From: Photobacterium leiognathi
GTDB taxonomy: Bacteria > Pseudomonadota > Gammaproteobacteria > Enterobacterales > Vibrionaceae
Direction: 5' to 3'
DNA length: 64,000 bases
Assembly: GCF_030685535.1 (NCBI RefSeq)
Contig: NZ_CP131599.1
Coordinates: forward strand, 806,001-870,000
The position numbers were made by a program, and so were the translations under genes. Shown piece by piece: positions 57,327-64,000 of this stretch (position 1 is its first letter; every line of letters starts with the position of its first letter). The notes beneath the pieces were generated by a model that was not told where the DNA came from, searched no databases, and saw nothing but the letters and a program-made list of their open reading frames with translations.

Positions 57327-57690
57327 TAACAGTATATTAATAAGCATTCTTACTTTCGCGCAAAAATACACGCATAAAAAATCTTTATCATACTAGATAT
57401 AATCTATATATATCATGAAGTTGATAACAATTTTTCACGCCTGACGCTCAATGAGAGGATGTGAAAAGTAAGAAATGTATTTAGTCAGTCTTATTAAATA
57501 CAAACTGAAATATTAAATGGTATAATTTTCAATTGGTTATGATTTCACTTTCTGTTTTTAACAAGAAATATTTCTTATTAAAAACAGAACTAAAGCGATA
57601 AAATCACCACGTTTCATTATAACTGTTGATATACACAGTAAATAAAACTAATCCAAAATCACGTTAATGCGATATGAATGAGTATTTGCT
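57327..57690 (-). repeat. Array leader, copy 2 (attI-like)
   Basis: A 364-bp block near-identical to 49903-50264, again directly upstream of the first cassette and starting TAACAGTATATTAATAAGC. The same hairpins are kept; differences are scattered single bases and short indels. No gene. Confidence 0.72.
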
Positions 57691-57940
57691 CTGAATGATA
57701 ATGGGGCAAAAGTGAGTTTCAAACTTTGTTGTCACACTTTTCTTTGTTAGCCATGTTGATACACCTTAAGTTTCGATCTTTAATGATCTCAGACAGCTTA
57801 GCGCTCTGAAAGTTAGCTATATAACTAACATTTGGTCAGGGTTCCTAGGCACCATGGAGAGTAGAGATACGCATTTTGCGTATTTAGGTTAGATGCTCAT
57901 TGATTTGGTTGCGGATAACCCAGTGACCAACACCACGTAG

Positions 57941-57976
57941 CTCCACATTCTCAGTTACAACAGAGTGTGGAGTTTT
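57941..57976 (+). terminator. Possible terminator hairpin
   Basis: CTCCACA / TGTGGAG stem with an 18-base loop and a TTTTT tail, in the otherwise gene-free stretch 57691-58000. Confidence 0.5.
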
Positions 57977-57999
57977 TAGCGAGGCAAACTGAATTTCTT

Positions 58000-58220
58000 T
58001 GTGACTAATCTCACAAATTTGATTTATGAACTTCATGAACCTAAATTTCTTTTCTGTGCATTTTTTGTACTGTGATTCATGACTTCATGAACTAAAATGT
58101 GGTTAATGAATGCGTGCTCCCTGCCCCGTTTAACATAAAATCTAAAAAGTACAGTCACTTAGATGCATTTTATGTCACTCACTCACTCACGCACTTCACC
58201 GAAACCCAGAATAGTTAAAT
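58000..58220. repeat. Left direct repeat of nested element, with CRP-type site
   Basis: 221 bp upstream of the truncated ginA, repeated in diverged form at 63199-63407. It opens with TGTGACTAATCTCACA (58000-58015), a perfect CRP dyad TGTGA-N6-TCACA. Two TTCATGAAC palindromes follow (58032, 58084). It ends ACCCAGAATAGTTAAATA, right at the ginA start. Confidence 0.7.
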
Positions 58221-59036
58221 ATGGATGAGTTTACGTCTTACACCAACTTACATATCTCAAGAAACGGACAGCTATCGCATGTCATGGTCGATGACGTGAC
58301 CACCCTTCCGTCATTGTTTGTGACTATCTATGGACGGAATGAGCTGAGTAAGAAAAGTTTAGGTATTCAGGAAAACATTTACGCTTCATTGCGCTTCTTC
58401 TATGTCTATTACTTCAAAAAGCACAAGGTAACCTTCGATTACGCCTTCCATAAGGCTGGCTACGATATCTCGGAGTTCATCGATGAGTTTAATGGTTTCT
58501 TCAAGTACCTACTTGGTAAGCAGCACCTCAATAATCTAGAAGATATTGTCGGTCTGGACTTTCTCTACTCCGGGATCACCAAGTCAAACAAGGTTACCTA
58601 TGGCAATCACATAAGGAATGTTAGCGGCTTCTTCCGGTATCTCAACATTCGTTACATGAACACGGCATATCAAGATCTAACGCCACATGAAGCTCACATC
58701 TTCAGCAAGGCAAATCGTGAAAAGCTAGAATACGTGATGAAAGATTTTAACAGCATAGAGGTGGCGCAGAACGCTCCTGTACACAGGTATAAGAGTATCT
58801 CGGAAAAGCAGAATGTTGAGCTGAATAATATGCTTATTCCCTCTACCCCTGCGTTCGCCGATACAGAGACTGGTGAATATTTCGAGGAAGTGGACAACCC
58901 TCAAAACCCATTCAAGGATGCATTCCAGCAGTATCGTAATTACCTTATTCACAGGCTGATGTTCGCCTATGGTTTGCGTGTCGGTGAGGTGCTGTTGGCA
59001 TCTTTGGACTCTATTGGCGAGACGCAGGATGCGTAG
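58221..59036 (+). pseudogene. Truncated second ginA
   Basis: Residues 1-265 align closely with the N-terminal half of the ginA product at 39078 (shared YTNLH, LLGKQHLNN, LNNMLIPSTP, QYRNYLIHRLM, YGLRV). It keeps the first catalytic Arg but loses the HxxR and Tyr parts. Homology ends near DSIG; the last codons and stop come from the DGR template repeat. It marks a second GInt whose remaining gin genes are gone. Confidence 0.85.
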
Positions 59037-59155
59037 TTCGTGTTGCTCGGATTGTTGCTGTTGACGATGCCATTGTTGAGGTTCACGTTGTAATAGTTAG
59101 AACCATCAGGAGTCGCCGACCAATAGTTGTTGTTCGTCGGCCAACCGCGCGCGTT
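59020..59155 (-). repeat. DGR template repeat (TR)
   Basis: Read on the minus strand it is aligned with the 3' end of the lipoprotein gene (59927-60071) and carries 14 AAC/AAT codons, most at positions where the variable copy has other residues. A 37-bp block (59090-59126) is identical in both. Dense AAY codons are the mark of a DGR template, since adenines are the mutated bases. The end abuts truncated ginA; no reverse transcriptase remains. Confidence 0.78.
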
Positions 59156-59336
59156 TGCATTTATTGTTTAACTCGAAGTGTTGCCTTTCGACTCGCTTCC
59201 CTTGAATACCCATAAGGTCATAAATGCCGATAACATACCAGGGCCCACATGTTAACACCTTAACGTTAACATTCTCTGAGCACGACATTGTCGCTATGTT
59301 CCCTGTTGATTTTCCGAGAACCATCTTATTAAAACG

Positions 59337-59828
59337 TTATATCGCTTGCTTGACAGGAATCAACAACCAATCTGATGAAGAGCTTGAAGCTTTCGTCATC
59401 ATCACTTTATTGACGATTGCTTCGGGTAAAAATAATCGAACATATCGACGATTTAACAGATCGTCATCACAAGGGGCACAAGATGATTTATCTTCAATAT
59501 TGTCCATTTGAGCACGCTGCTCTTGCCTCCAAGACTCCCACTCAGAAAAATCGATGATTATTTCTAACTCAATAACAGCCTTTGTACCTATGTCAATTCA
59601 AGCTTGCTTTAATGATTCTATAGGAAGCCCACCATACAACACCTCTCTTCCATTCAATTTCTTAACCTTTTTCCTTAACACCTTCAATGTCGGTAATTGG
59701 TCCTGTTTAGATACCCACTGCTGCCAACCAAAGAGTGATTGCTCATAGAAACGTACAAACATCCCCTCTTTTATGCCAACAATACGTTGACTGCTTTCAA
59801 CCAATGCTAATTTAGTTTCAATATTCAC
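59337..59828 (-). pseudogene. DGR accessory-type gene with in-frame stop
   Basis: From ATG 59828 the frame reads GMFVRFYEQSLFGWQQWV and EVLYGGLPIESLKQA, meets TGA at 59598-59600, and then continues in the same frame for 86 codons (IIIDFSEWESWRQEQRAQ; LLNRRYVRLFLPEAIVNKV) to TAA at 59337. The two parts look like one protein of about 160 aa split by a nonsense mutation. It lies between variable gene and template repeat, the usual position of DGR accessory genes. The family is not named with certainty. Confidence 0.55.
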
Positions 59829-59845
59829 CTATCTTCCCCCTTTTA

Positions 59846-59873
59846 AAAAGTGCCAGATGCAACTCTGACACTT
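59846..59873 (-). terminator. Hairpin after the DGR target gene
   Basis: The stem AGTGTCAGA / TCTGGCACT (one G-U pair) on the minus strand is followed by a T tract. It serves as terminator, and is in the region where DGRs often have a hairpin downstream of the variable repeat. Confidence 0.7.
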
Positions 59874-59915
59874 CAAAAATTAAAAATTAAAACGTTAAAC
59901 TCTAAACGCTCAACT

Positions 59916-61274
59916 TTAAGGATTTGAGACGCAGGATACGTAAATTGCGAAATGGTCGGGAGGGCGGCTGGCGGTGCCGCTACTGGTACTGCGAAGGCTA
60001 ACTAAGTAATAGTTAGAACCATCAGGAGTCGCCGACCAATAGGCGGGGCTGATAGACCAATCGCGCGCGTTAAATCCACCTGAATGTAATGCTGGTTTTA
60101 GCTCAAATAACTCGTCTTGTGTCGGTAAATGCCAGTTCGTCCGTCCGCCGAGACTAAGGGTGTTGTAGGTAGTACATAGTTCATTTGCGTTAGTCCAGTA
60201 GAATTTGTAGAAATCACCAGCTGGGCCGAAAGAATTGGAAGGATAAGTCACAATATCGTCTGTAGCACTTCCGCTAATGCTGTCTAGATAGGCCACTGAT
60301 GGTGAATTGGTAAATAACTTACCGCTACCCGTATCAAAGATATCAATACATGCACCCGCCAAATCCGCACATACATTCACATCCACCATATTACTGGTTA
60401 CACCATCTTTGGTAGCCGTGAGGGTCGTATTACCCTCCTCAACCGCAGACAATAAACCCGCTGATGACACGGTAGCAGTCGCCGTATCGATAGGAGTCCA
60501 CGTCACTGAGTTAGACACGTCAGAGGACGTCGCATCACTGAATGTCGCTGTTGCAGTTAACTGCTGAGTCAGACCTTTTGCTACGTTGACCGAAGGCGTC
60601 ACTTGAATCGATGTAATGACCGCTGCCGACACATTCACATCCACCATATTACTGGTTACACCATCTTTGGTAGCCGTGAGGGTCGTATTACCCACCTCAA
60701 CCGCAGACAATAAACCTGCTGATGACACGGTAGCAGTCGCCGTATCGATAGGAGTCCACGTCACTGAGTTAGACACGTCAGAGGACGTCGCATCACTGAA
60801 TGTCGCTGTTGCAGTTAACTGCTGAGTCTGACCTTTTGCTACGTTGACCGGTGAAGGCGTCACTTGAATCGATGTAATGACCGCTGCCGACACATTCACA
60901 TCCACCGCATTACTCGTTACACCATCTTTGGTGGCTGTGAGGGTCGTATTACCCACGTTAGTCGCGGTAAATACGCCTGGAACATCAAAGCGTCCTACAT
61001 CAGAGTTGCTTGTGTGCCAAGCACTCACGGTAAAATCCGTCAATGTGCGAGATGAACCATCAGAGTAGTGACCAACCGCTTCAAAGGGCTGCTTGTTACC
61101 TACCGCAAGCGTCAATCCACTAACACCTCGTGTTGTTATCGGTGAAGCGGTGATGTCTATACGTTCTAATTTTACGGTTGAATCGGAGAAAGCACCTTCT
61201 GAATTACAAACGGTTAATAGCATTAATAGTGGAAAAATCACGATTGCAAATAGTGATTTAAAATATTTATTCAT
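59916..61274 (-). CDS. DGR-diversified surface lipoprotein with Ig-like repeats
   Basis: A 452-aa protein. Signal with lipobox LLTVC near residue 23. Three BIG2-type Ig-like domains follow (repeats of TSIQVTPS..VNVAKG..TQQLTATATFSDATS and GNTTLTATKDGVTSN). The C-terminal 130 residues are a DUF1566/C-lectin-like domain (GGRTNWHLPTQDELFEL; YWSATPDGSNYY) that ends in the variable repeat and SCVSNP. It overlaps the barrel gene by 4 bases (ATGA), so they form an operon. Probably a displayed binding protein; ligand unknown. Confidence 0.85.
   Translation of the reverse strand: MNKYFKSLFAIVIFPLLMLLTVCNSEGAFSDSTVKLERIDITASPITTRGVSGLTLAVGNKQPFEAVGHYSDGSSRTLTDFTVSAWHTSNSDVGRFDVPGVFTATNVGNTTLTATKDGVTSNAVDVNVSAAVITSIQVTPSPVNVAKGQTQQLTATATFSDATSSDVSNSVTWTPIDTATATVSSAGLLSAVEVGNTTLTATKDGVTSNMVDVNVSAAVITSIQVTPSVNVAKGLTQQLTATATFSDATSSDVSNSVTWTPIDTATATVSSAGLLSAVEEGNTTLTATKDGVTSNMVDVNVCADLAGACIDIFDTGSGKLFTNSPSVAYLDSISGSATDDIVTYPSNSFGPAGDFYKFYWTNANELCTTYNTLSLGGRTNWHLPTQDELFELKPALHSGGFNARDWSISPAYWSATPDGSNYYLVSLRSTSSGTASRPPDHFAIYVSCVSNP
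59927..60071 (-). repeat. DGR variable repeat (VR)
   Basis: The last 48 codons of the lipoprotein gene. It shares 37 identical bases with the template (60006-60042) and the end CTGCGTCTC. Nearly all template Asn codons differ here (for example three AAC become AGC, CCC, GCC). There is a 9-base insertion and roughly as many changes at non-A bases outside the core, so this template is related but perhaps not the direct parent. Confidence 0.75.
60373..60891 (-). repeat. Tandem DNA repeat coding Ig-like domains
   Basis: Two units (60373-60630, 258 bp; 60631-60891, 261 bp) differ at only a few bases and a 3-base insertion. A third unit, from 60892, is diverged. The near identity at DNA level points to recent duplication and allows copy-number change by recombination. 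Confidence 0.9.
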
Positions 61275-61951
61275 AACAATCGATCTGTAGTTTTTGGTGA
61301 AAAGGCCTGTATTTGAGGAGGTACTTTTACAGTGGCAGTCTCTTTAACAGGAGTATCTTCAATAATAGAAGTTGGCGCTGTTTCGACTAACGCTGGTTGT
61401 GTTGTACTGCCAAATGTATAGGTTAAACTGACCAATAATCCATGGCTATCATACTTACCCGTGTTTGAATTACCAATACTGTCAATATATTGATAGCCCG
61501 TTGATAATCGGGCGTTAGGGTTAAAGTGATAGTTAATCCCTACCTCACCGAGAGGAGAAAAACCTGTTGCATCGCTCTCATTTGAAGACAGTTGCGTTTT
61601 TTCCATGTCCCAATAAGCAGCACCAATTCGACCGTATAAACTTAGGTCATCTTGTAGGTACCAATCGTAACGAAGAGCACTTTCAATCAACCAAGTTTTA
61701 ACATTAACCGATGTGGCGTCCGCCTTTAGTTCATCGTGATATTGATAACCTAAATCCCAACTCCAAGAGGGAGCAAACTGTAACCCACCATAGAGACCTA
61801 AAATTGTGCCCTCTGGATTTGAATGGGAATAATTGTCGTCTAGGACCCATTGATAACCACCCTTTACCCCAACAAAAATTTGAGGGGATTCCGTCGCAGC
61901 CAGTATTGGAACGCTGAACAAACCTGTAAGCAATATTGCCTTTTTCATAAT
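61271..61951 (-). CDS. Outer-membrane beta-barrel protein (OmpA-barrel type)
   Basis: A 226-aa protein starting at ATG 61951 (MKKAILLTGLFSVP), which puts the signal peptide at the N-terminus. An eight-strand barrel of OmpA type is suggested by QIFVGVKGGYQWVLDDN, GLYGGLQFAPSWSWDLGYQY and GLLVSLTYTFG. After it comes a 45-residue Pro/Thr-rich tail without an OmpA peptidoglycan domain. Its stop overlaps the lipoprotein start, so the barrel may help expose the DGR-varied lipoprotein. Confidence 0.8.
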   Translation of the reverse strand: MMKKAILLTGLFSVPILAATESPQIFVGVKGGYQWVLDDNYSHSNPEGTILGLYGGLQFAPSWSWDLGYQYHDELKADATSVNVKTWLIESALRYDWYLQDDLSLYGRIGAAYWDMEKTQLSSNESDATGFSPLGEVGINYHFNPNARLSTGYQYIDSIGNSNTGKYDSHGLLVSLTYTFGSTTQPALVETAPTSIIEDTPVKETATVKVPPQIQAFSPKTTDRLL

Positions 61952-61970
61952 TCTCAGATAAGTATATAGA

Positions 61971-61992
61971 TATATAGGTATATACCTATATA
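61971..61992. promoter_or_regulatory. 22-bp perfect palindrome upstream of the barrel operon
   Basis: Halves TATATAGGTAT and ATACCTATATA form a perfect dyad 20 bases upstream of the barrel gene. Possible operator; no candidate regulator is adjacent. Confidence 0.5.
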
Positions 61993-62165
61993 ATACACCT
62001 GCGTGTTGTAAGGTAAATTTCATAAGCGTAACGAAATATTACTGGAAATTTAGGACTGTTTTTGTGGGCATATTTTAGCTATGTTTGGTATGCATCTATC
62101 CACAAACCAGATCTAAGTTTGTCAGGGCAACATATGACATCATTGATGCCTGATGGCACAGGTCG

Positions 62166-62445
62166 AACATCGTTGTAATTCTTCCGGTTGATCACCAATA
62201 TGCTTTTCTTGAAGCTAATAACGTATCCATACACTATTCAGGTTGGTTTGCCTCTTTACTACGCATCTAATTGTCACAAACTTATACCATCAATGTTCAC
62301 TAAAATTATTCAATTGATATCGTAGTAATACTTCTGGTCGATCACCAAGATGCTTATCTTGAAACGAACAGCGCCCATATTCAGATTGGTTTGTCACTTT
62401 GCAGCGTATCCGATTGTCACCAACTTATATCCCCAACACTCTACA
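62166..62445. repeat. Imperfect tandem repeat, period 150 bp
   Basis: Two non-coding copies start near 62166 and 62316. Shared words include GATCACCAA, TGCTT-TCTTGAA, TTGTCAC and AACTTATA. Reading frames are not conserved, so not a gene. It lies in the gene-poor stretch 61993-63198. Confidence 0.6.
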
Positions 62446-62539
62446 AAGCAATAATTACATAACAATCAATTGCTTAAATTAATTGAATTCAACAGATATC
62501 GTTATTGCGTTTCCTAAGGTTCAGAAACGTTTTTGTCAA

Positions 62540-62573
62540 TCAACCATAACAACGATATCATTGTTATGGTTGA
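62540..62573. repeat. Strong inverted repeat
   Basis: TCAACCATAACAA / TTGTTATGGTTGA, a perfect 13-bp stem with an 8-base loop. No T-run on either side, so an operator or recombination site is as likely as a terminator. Confidence 0.6.
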
Positions 62574-62732
62574 CTAATGAGTCACCTCATACGATCACCA
62601 AATGTAATTGGCTGTATATGTACCTCAAGCGATTCAAGGATGATAGAAGGGTTATTTCTTTGATGTTTCTAAGATACTCTTAATAAGTTACGGTTATTGT
62701 TAGCTATTCATTTACGTAATCAACAGGACATT

Positions 62733-62880
62733 GTGACCATTAAACAATTAGTACTTATTACTCCGGTACTAATACCAACTTTTAGTGTTGCCGATACTTA
62801 CTACCAAGGTAATACAACTATTCAATCTTTCAGCAAGGCAAAGAAGCACATGCAGAGAGATATTGGTTCATATTCAAACC
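62733..62880 (+). pseudogene. Possible 5' remnant of an EndA/Dns-like endonuclease gene
   Basis: From GTG 62733 the frame gives a signal-like segment (LVLITPVLIPTFSVA) then TIQSFSKAKKHMQRDI, which resembles the start of secreted EndA-type nucleases (the SFS-AK block). The similarity then ends and the frame closes at 62936 without any catalytic part. A weak assignment based on a short stretch. Confidence 0.3.
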
Positions 62881-63198
62881 CATCTCAAAAATCAACGTAC
62901 ATTCTATTTATCAGACTAGGTTCACATGCACTCTGAATGTACTTAACAAATACCTAAACTCTCTCTTTTGAATTTAAGCTTATACTCATCAACTCTGCGA
63001 ACGATGGATATCACTGTTTTATTATCTGAGTAAAATTCAAAAAGTATTCAACTCCCACATTGCATCATTTTTGCTATATTCAATTTAGATTATTATTAGG
63101 TTTATTGCAGATGAGCTTTCAATATCGCTATCATAAATAATAGATTCCTAATTTCCATCAGATAATGATGTGGCTTGGATTAATAGCGTCGATTTCAT

Positions 63199-63407
63199 TG
63201 TGATTAATATCACAATTTAAAACATTAAAGTTCATGAACCTAGGTACCCATTTTTGTATATTTTTTATACGTAGATTAATGAACTCATGAACTAAAACAA
63301 GGTTCATGAATGTAGTTCGACTGCAATATTTAATATTAAGTTAATATATACAGTTACTTGTGTTTTTTTTACTCATAAACCTCACTAAAACCCAGAATAG
63401 TTAAATA
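63199..63407. repeat. Right direct repeat of nested element, with CRP-type site
   Basis: A 209-bp diverged copy of 58000-58220. It opens with TGTGATTAATATCACA (63199-63214), again a perfect CRP dyad. TTCATGAAC and CTCATGAAC are kept, and it ends ACCCAGAATAGTTAAATA. No ginA follows: the match stops exactly where ginA would begin. Confidence 0.7.
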
Positions 63408-63509
63408 GAATGTCTGGGGTAATAATGTTGTTTATAGTTGGAATTTAGTTGTCACACAATCCACACTACTTTACTGATTAAGCGTGCTTTTTAGTTTGTT
63501 ACAGGGTCA

Positions 63510-63611
63510 TTTAACAGTATTGCGGATTTACCATAAAATAGGTAATTACCATTAATAATTCTTGTTCTGCGAACGCTGTGCATTCTTTAACAAGGATTAT
63601 CTGGAATTACC
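63510..63611. repeat. Right attachment-like direct repeat of the island
   Basis: 102 bp matching 38921-39021: TTTAACAGTATT, GATTTACCATAAAATAGGTA, TTGTTCTGCGAACGCT, GCATTCTT and the final ATTACC. The inner dyad arms are ATAATTCTTGTT and AACAAGGATTAT, different in sequence from the left site but again complementary to each other. Confidence 0.8.
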
Positions 63612-63674
63612 GAAAAGCAAAACGGCTTCAAGTTCTCTATCAGATCTTGAGGCTTTTAAAACATTCAGACAAAT

Positions 63675-63702
63675 AAAAACGCAGCTACCATAGCTGCGTT
63701 TT
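63675..63702. terminator. Terminator of the NlpC/P60 gene
   Basis: AAAACGCAGCTA / TAGCTGCGTTTT stem with loop CCA, just after the stop codon of the minus-strand gene. Confidence 0.9.
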
Positions 63703-63706
63703 ATGT

Positions 63707-64000
63707 TTAAGCGGCGACTAAACGTCTAATTTGCCATAAACGTTTTCGCCAGTATGGATGGTTGATATTAGATATTGCCACACCACGAGAACTTGTAGCA
63801 TTTACAAATCGTCCGTGATCTAAATAGATACCAACATGATGATGCGAACCCTCAGTTTTAAAGAAAACCAGATCACCATAATGGGCATTTTCTTTTTTAA
63901 CTTTAAAACCTAGCTTAACTTGTTGCAGCGATGTTCTTGGTAAATGTATATGGAAAACTTCAGAGAAAACTCGCCTTACAAACGCAGAGCAATCTATACC
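63707..64000 (-). CDS. NlpC/P60 peptidoglycan endopeptidase, MepS-like (5' part outside window)
   Basis: The C-terminal 97 residues are in the window. The catalytic Cys is in GIDCSAFVRRVF; the His lies in GSHHHVGIYLDHGRFVNATS, and the end SNINHPYWRKRLWQIRR matches E. coli MepS/Spr. The enzyme cleaves peptide cross-links of peptidoglycan during growth. The start lies beyond the right edge, so the lipoprotein signal cannot be checked. Confidence 0.9.
   Translation of the reverse strand, partial: GIDCSAFVRRVFSEVFHIHLPRTSLQQVKLGFKVKKENAHYGDLVFFKTEGSHHHVGIYLDHGRFVNATSSRGVAISNINHPYWRKRLWQIRRLVAA

Noticed and set aside
59106..59324. 72-codon minus-strand frame running into the template repeat
   Set aside because: Its C-terminal part is the template repeat in the wrong frame; the region is most simply non-coding.
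59224..59511. 95-codon plus-strand frame next to the template repeat
   Set aside because: Antisense to the accessory frame, which has a better protein-like composition; no ribosome site.
60307..61290. Several plus-strand frames over the Ig-like repeats
   Set aside because: Shadows of the repeated lipoprotein gene; they repeat with the same 258-261-bp period.
62483..62683. 66-codon plus-strand frame
   Set aside because: It reads through a perfect hairpin and has no ribosome site or family resemblance.

Overview
The window reads as a chromosomal segment of a Vibrionaceae bacterium, most likely Photobacterium. The reasons are the overall AT-richness, a VxrAB-type two-component pair with a DUF2861 partner, the pntAB, nadE, mntH, trhO and lepB sequences, and a Vibrio/Photobacterium-style intergenic repeat. 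Genus-level assignment is inference. No rRNA, tRNA or CRISPR array was seen.

Region 1 (1-36400) is ordinary chromosome with short operons and many clear intrinsic terminators. It holds pntAB, vxrAB plus DUF2861, nnrS under a perfect NsrR-like palindrome, yoaH, an HD hydrolase, divergent nadE and an NMN adenylyltransferase-like gene, regulators with neighbouring transporters (LysR/chrA), an RpoS-like sigma factor, mntH under a Fur box, a stand-alone tyrosine recombinase, dinI under a LexA box, a lipoprotein deaminase, lepB, trhO, and hipBA with four evenly spaced HipB operators. Region 2 (36400-38900) is decayed: an old yellow enzyme gene and its LysR neighbour have both lost their 5' ends at one junction, and a TIR/deoxyribosyltransferase-like gene is frameshifted.

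Region 3 (38921-63611) is a 24.7-kb genomic island bounded by 101-102-bp direct repeats with an internal dyad. Just inside the left repeat is a four-gene operon of three large tyrosine recombinases plus a small protein, the layout of GInt (ginABCD) islands. The cargo is layered. Two minus-strand arrays of small, mostly unknown genes are separated by integron attC-like sites, but there is no integron integrase; each array starts at a near-identical 362-364-bp leader. The cassettes encode HEPN, DUF4062, DUF2971, PD-(D/E)XK-like and membrane coiled-coil proteins, a defence-like mix. Between the arrays lies a 2.56-kb helicase / winged-helix / XRE module bounded by perfect 28-bp inverted repeats with a second terminal repeat 27 bp further in on both sides.

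The right part of the island (58000-63407) is a second, nested element bounded by diverged direct repeats of about 210 bp, each with a perfect CRP-type dyad. It contains a truncated ginA and a decayed diversity-generating retroelement (DGR). The DGR consists of an outer-membrane barrel gene, a surface lipoprotein with Ig-like repeats and a C-terminal variable repeat, an accessory gene with an in-frame stop, and an Asn-codon-rich template repeat. The reverse transcriptase is missing: the template repeat runs directly into truncated ginA. To the right of the island the chromosome resumes with the 3' part of a MepS-like NlpC/P60 hydrolase gene.
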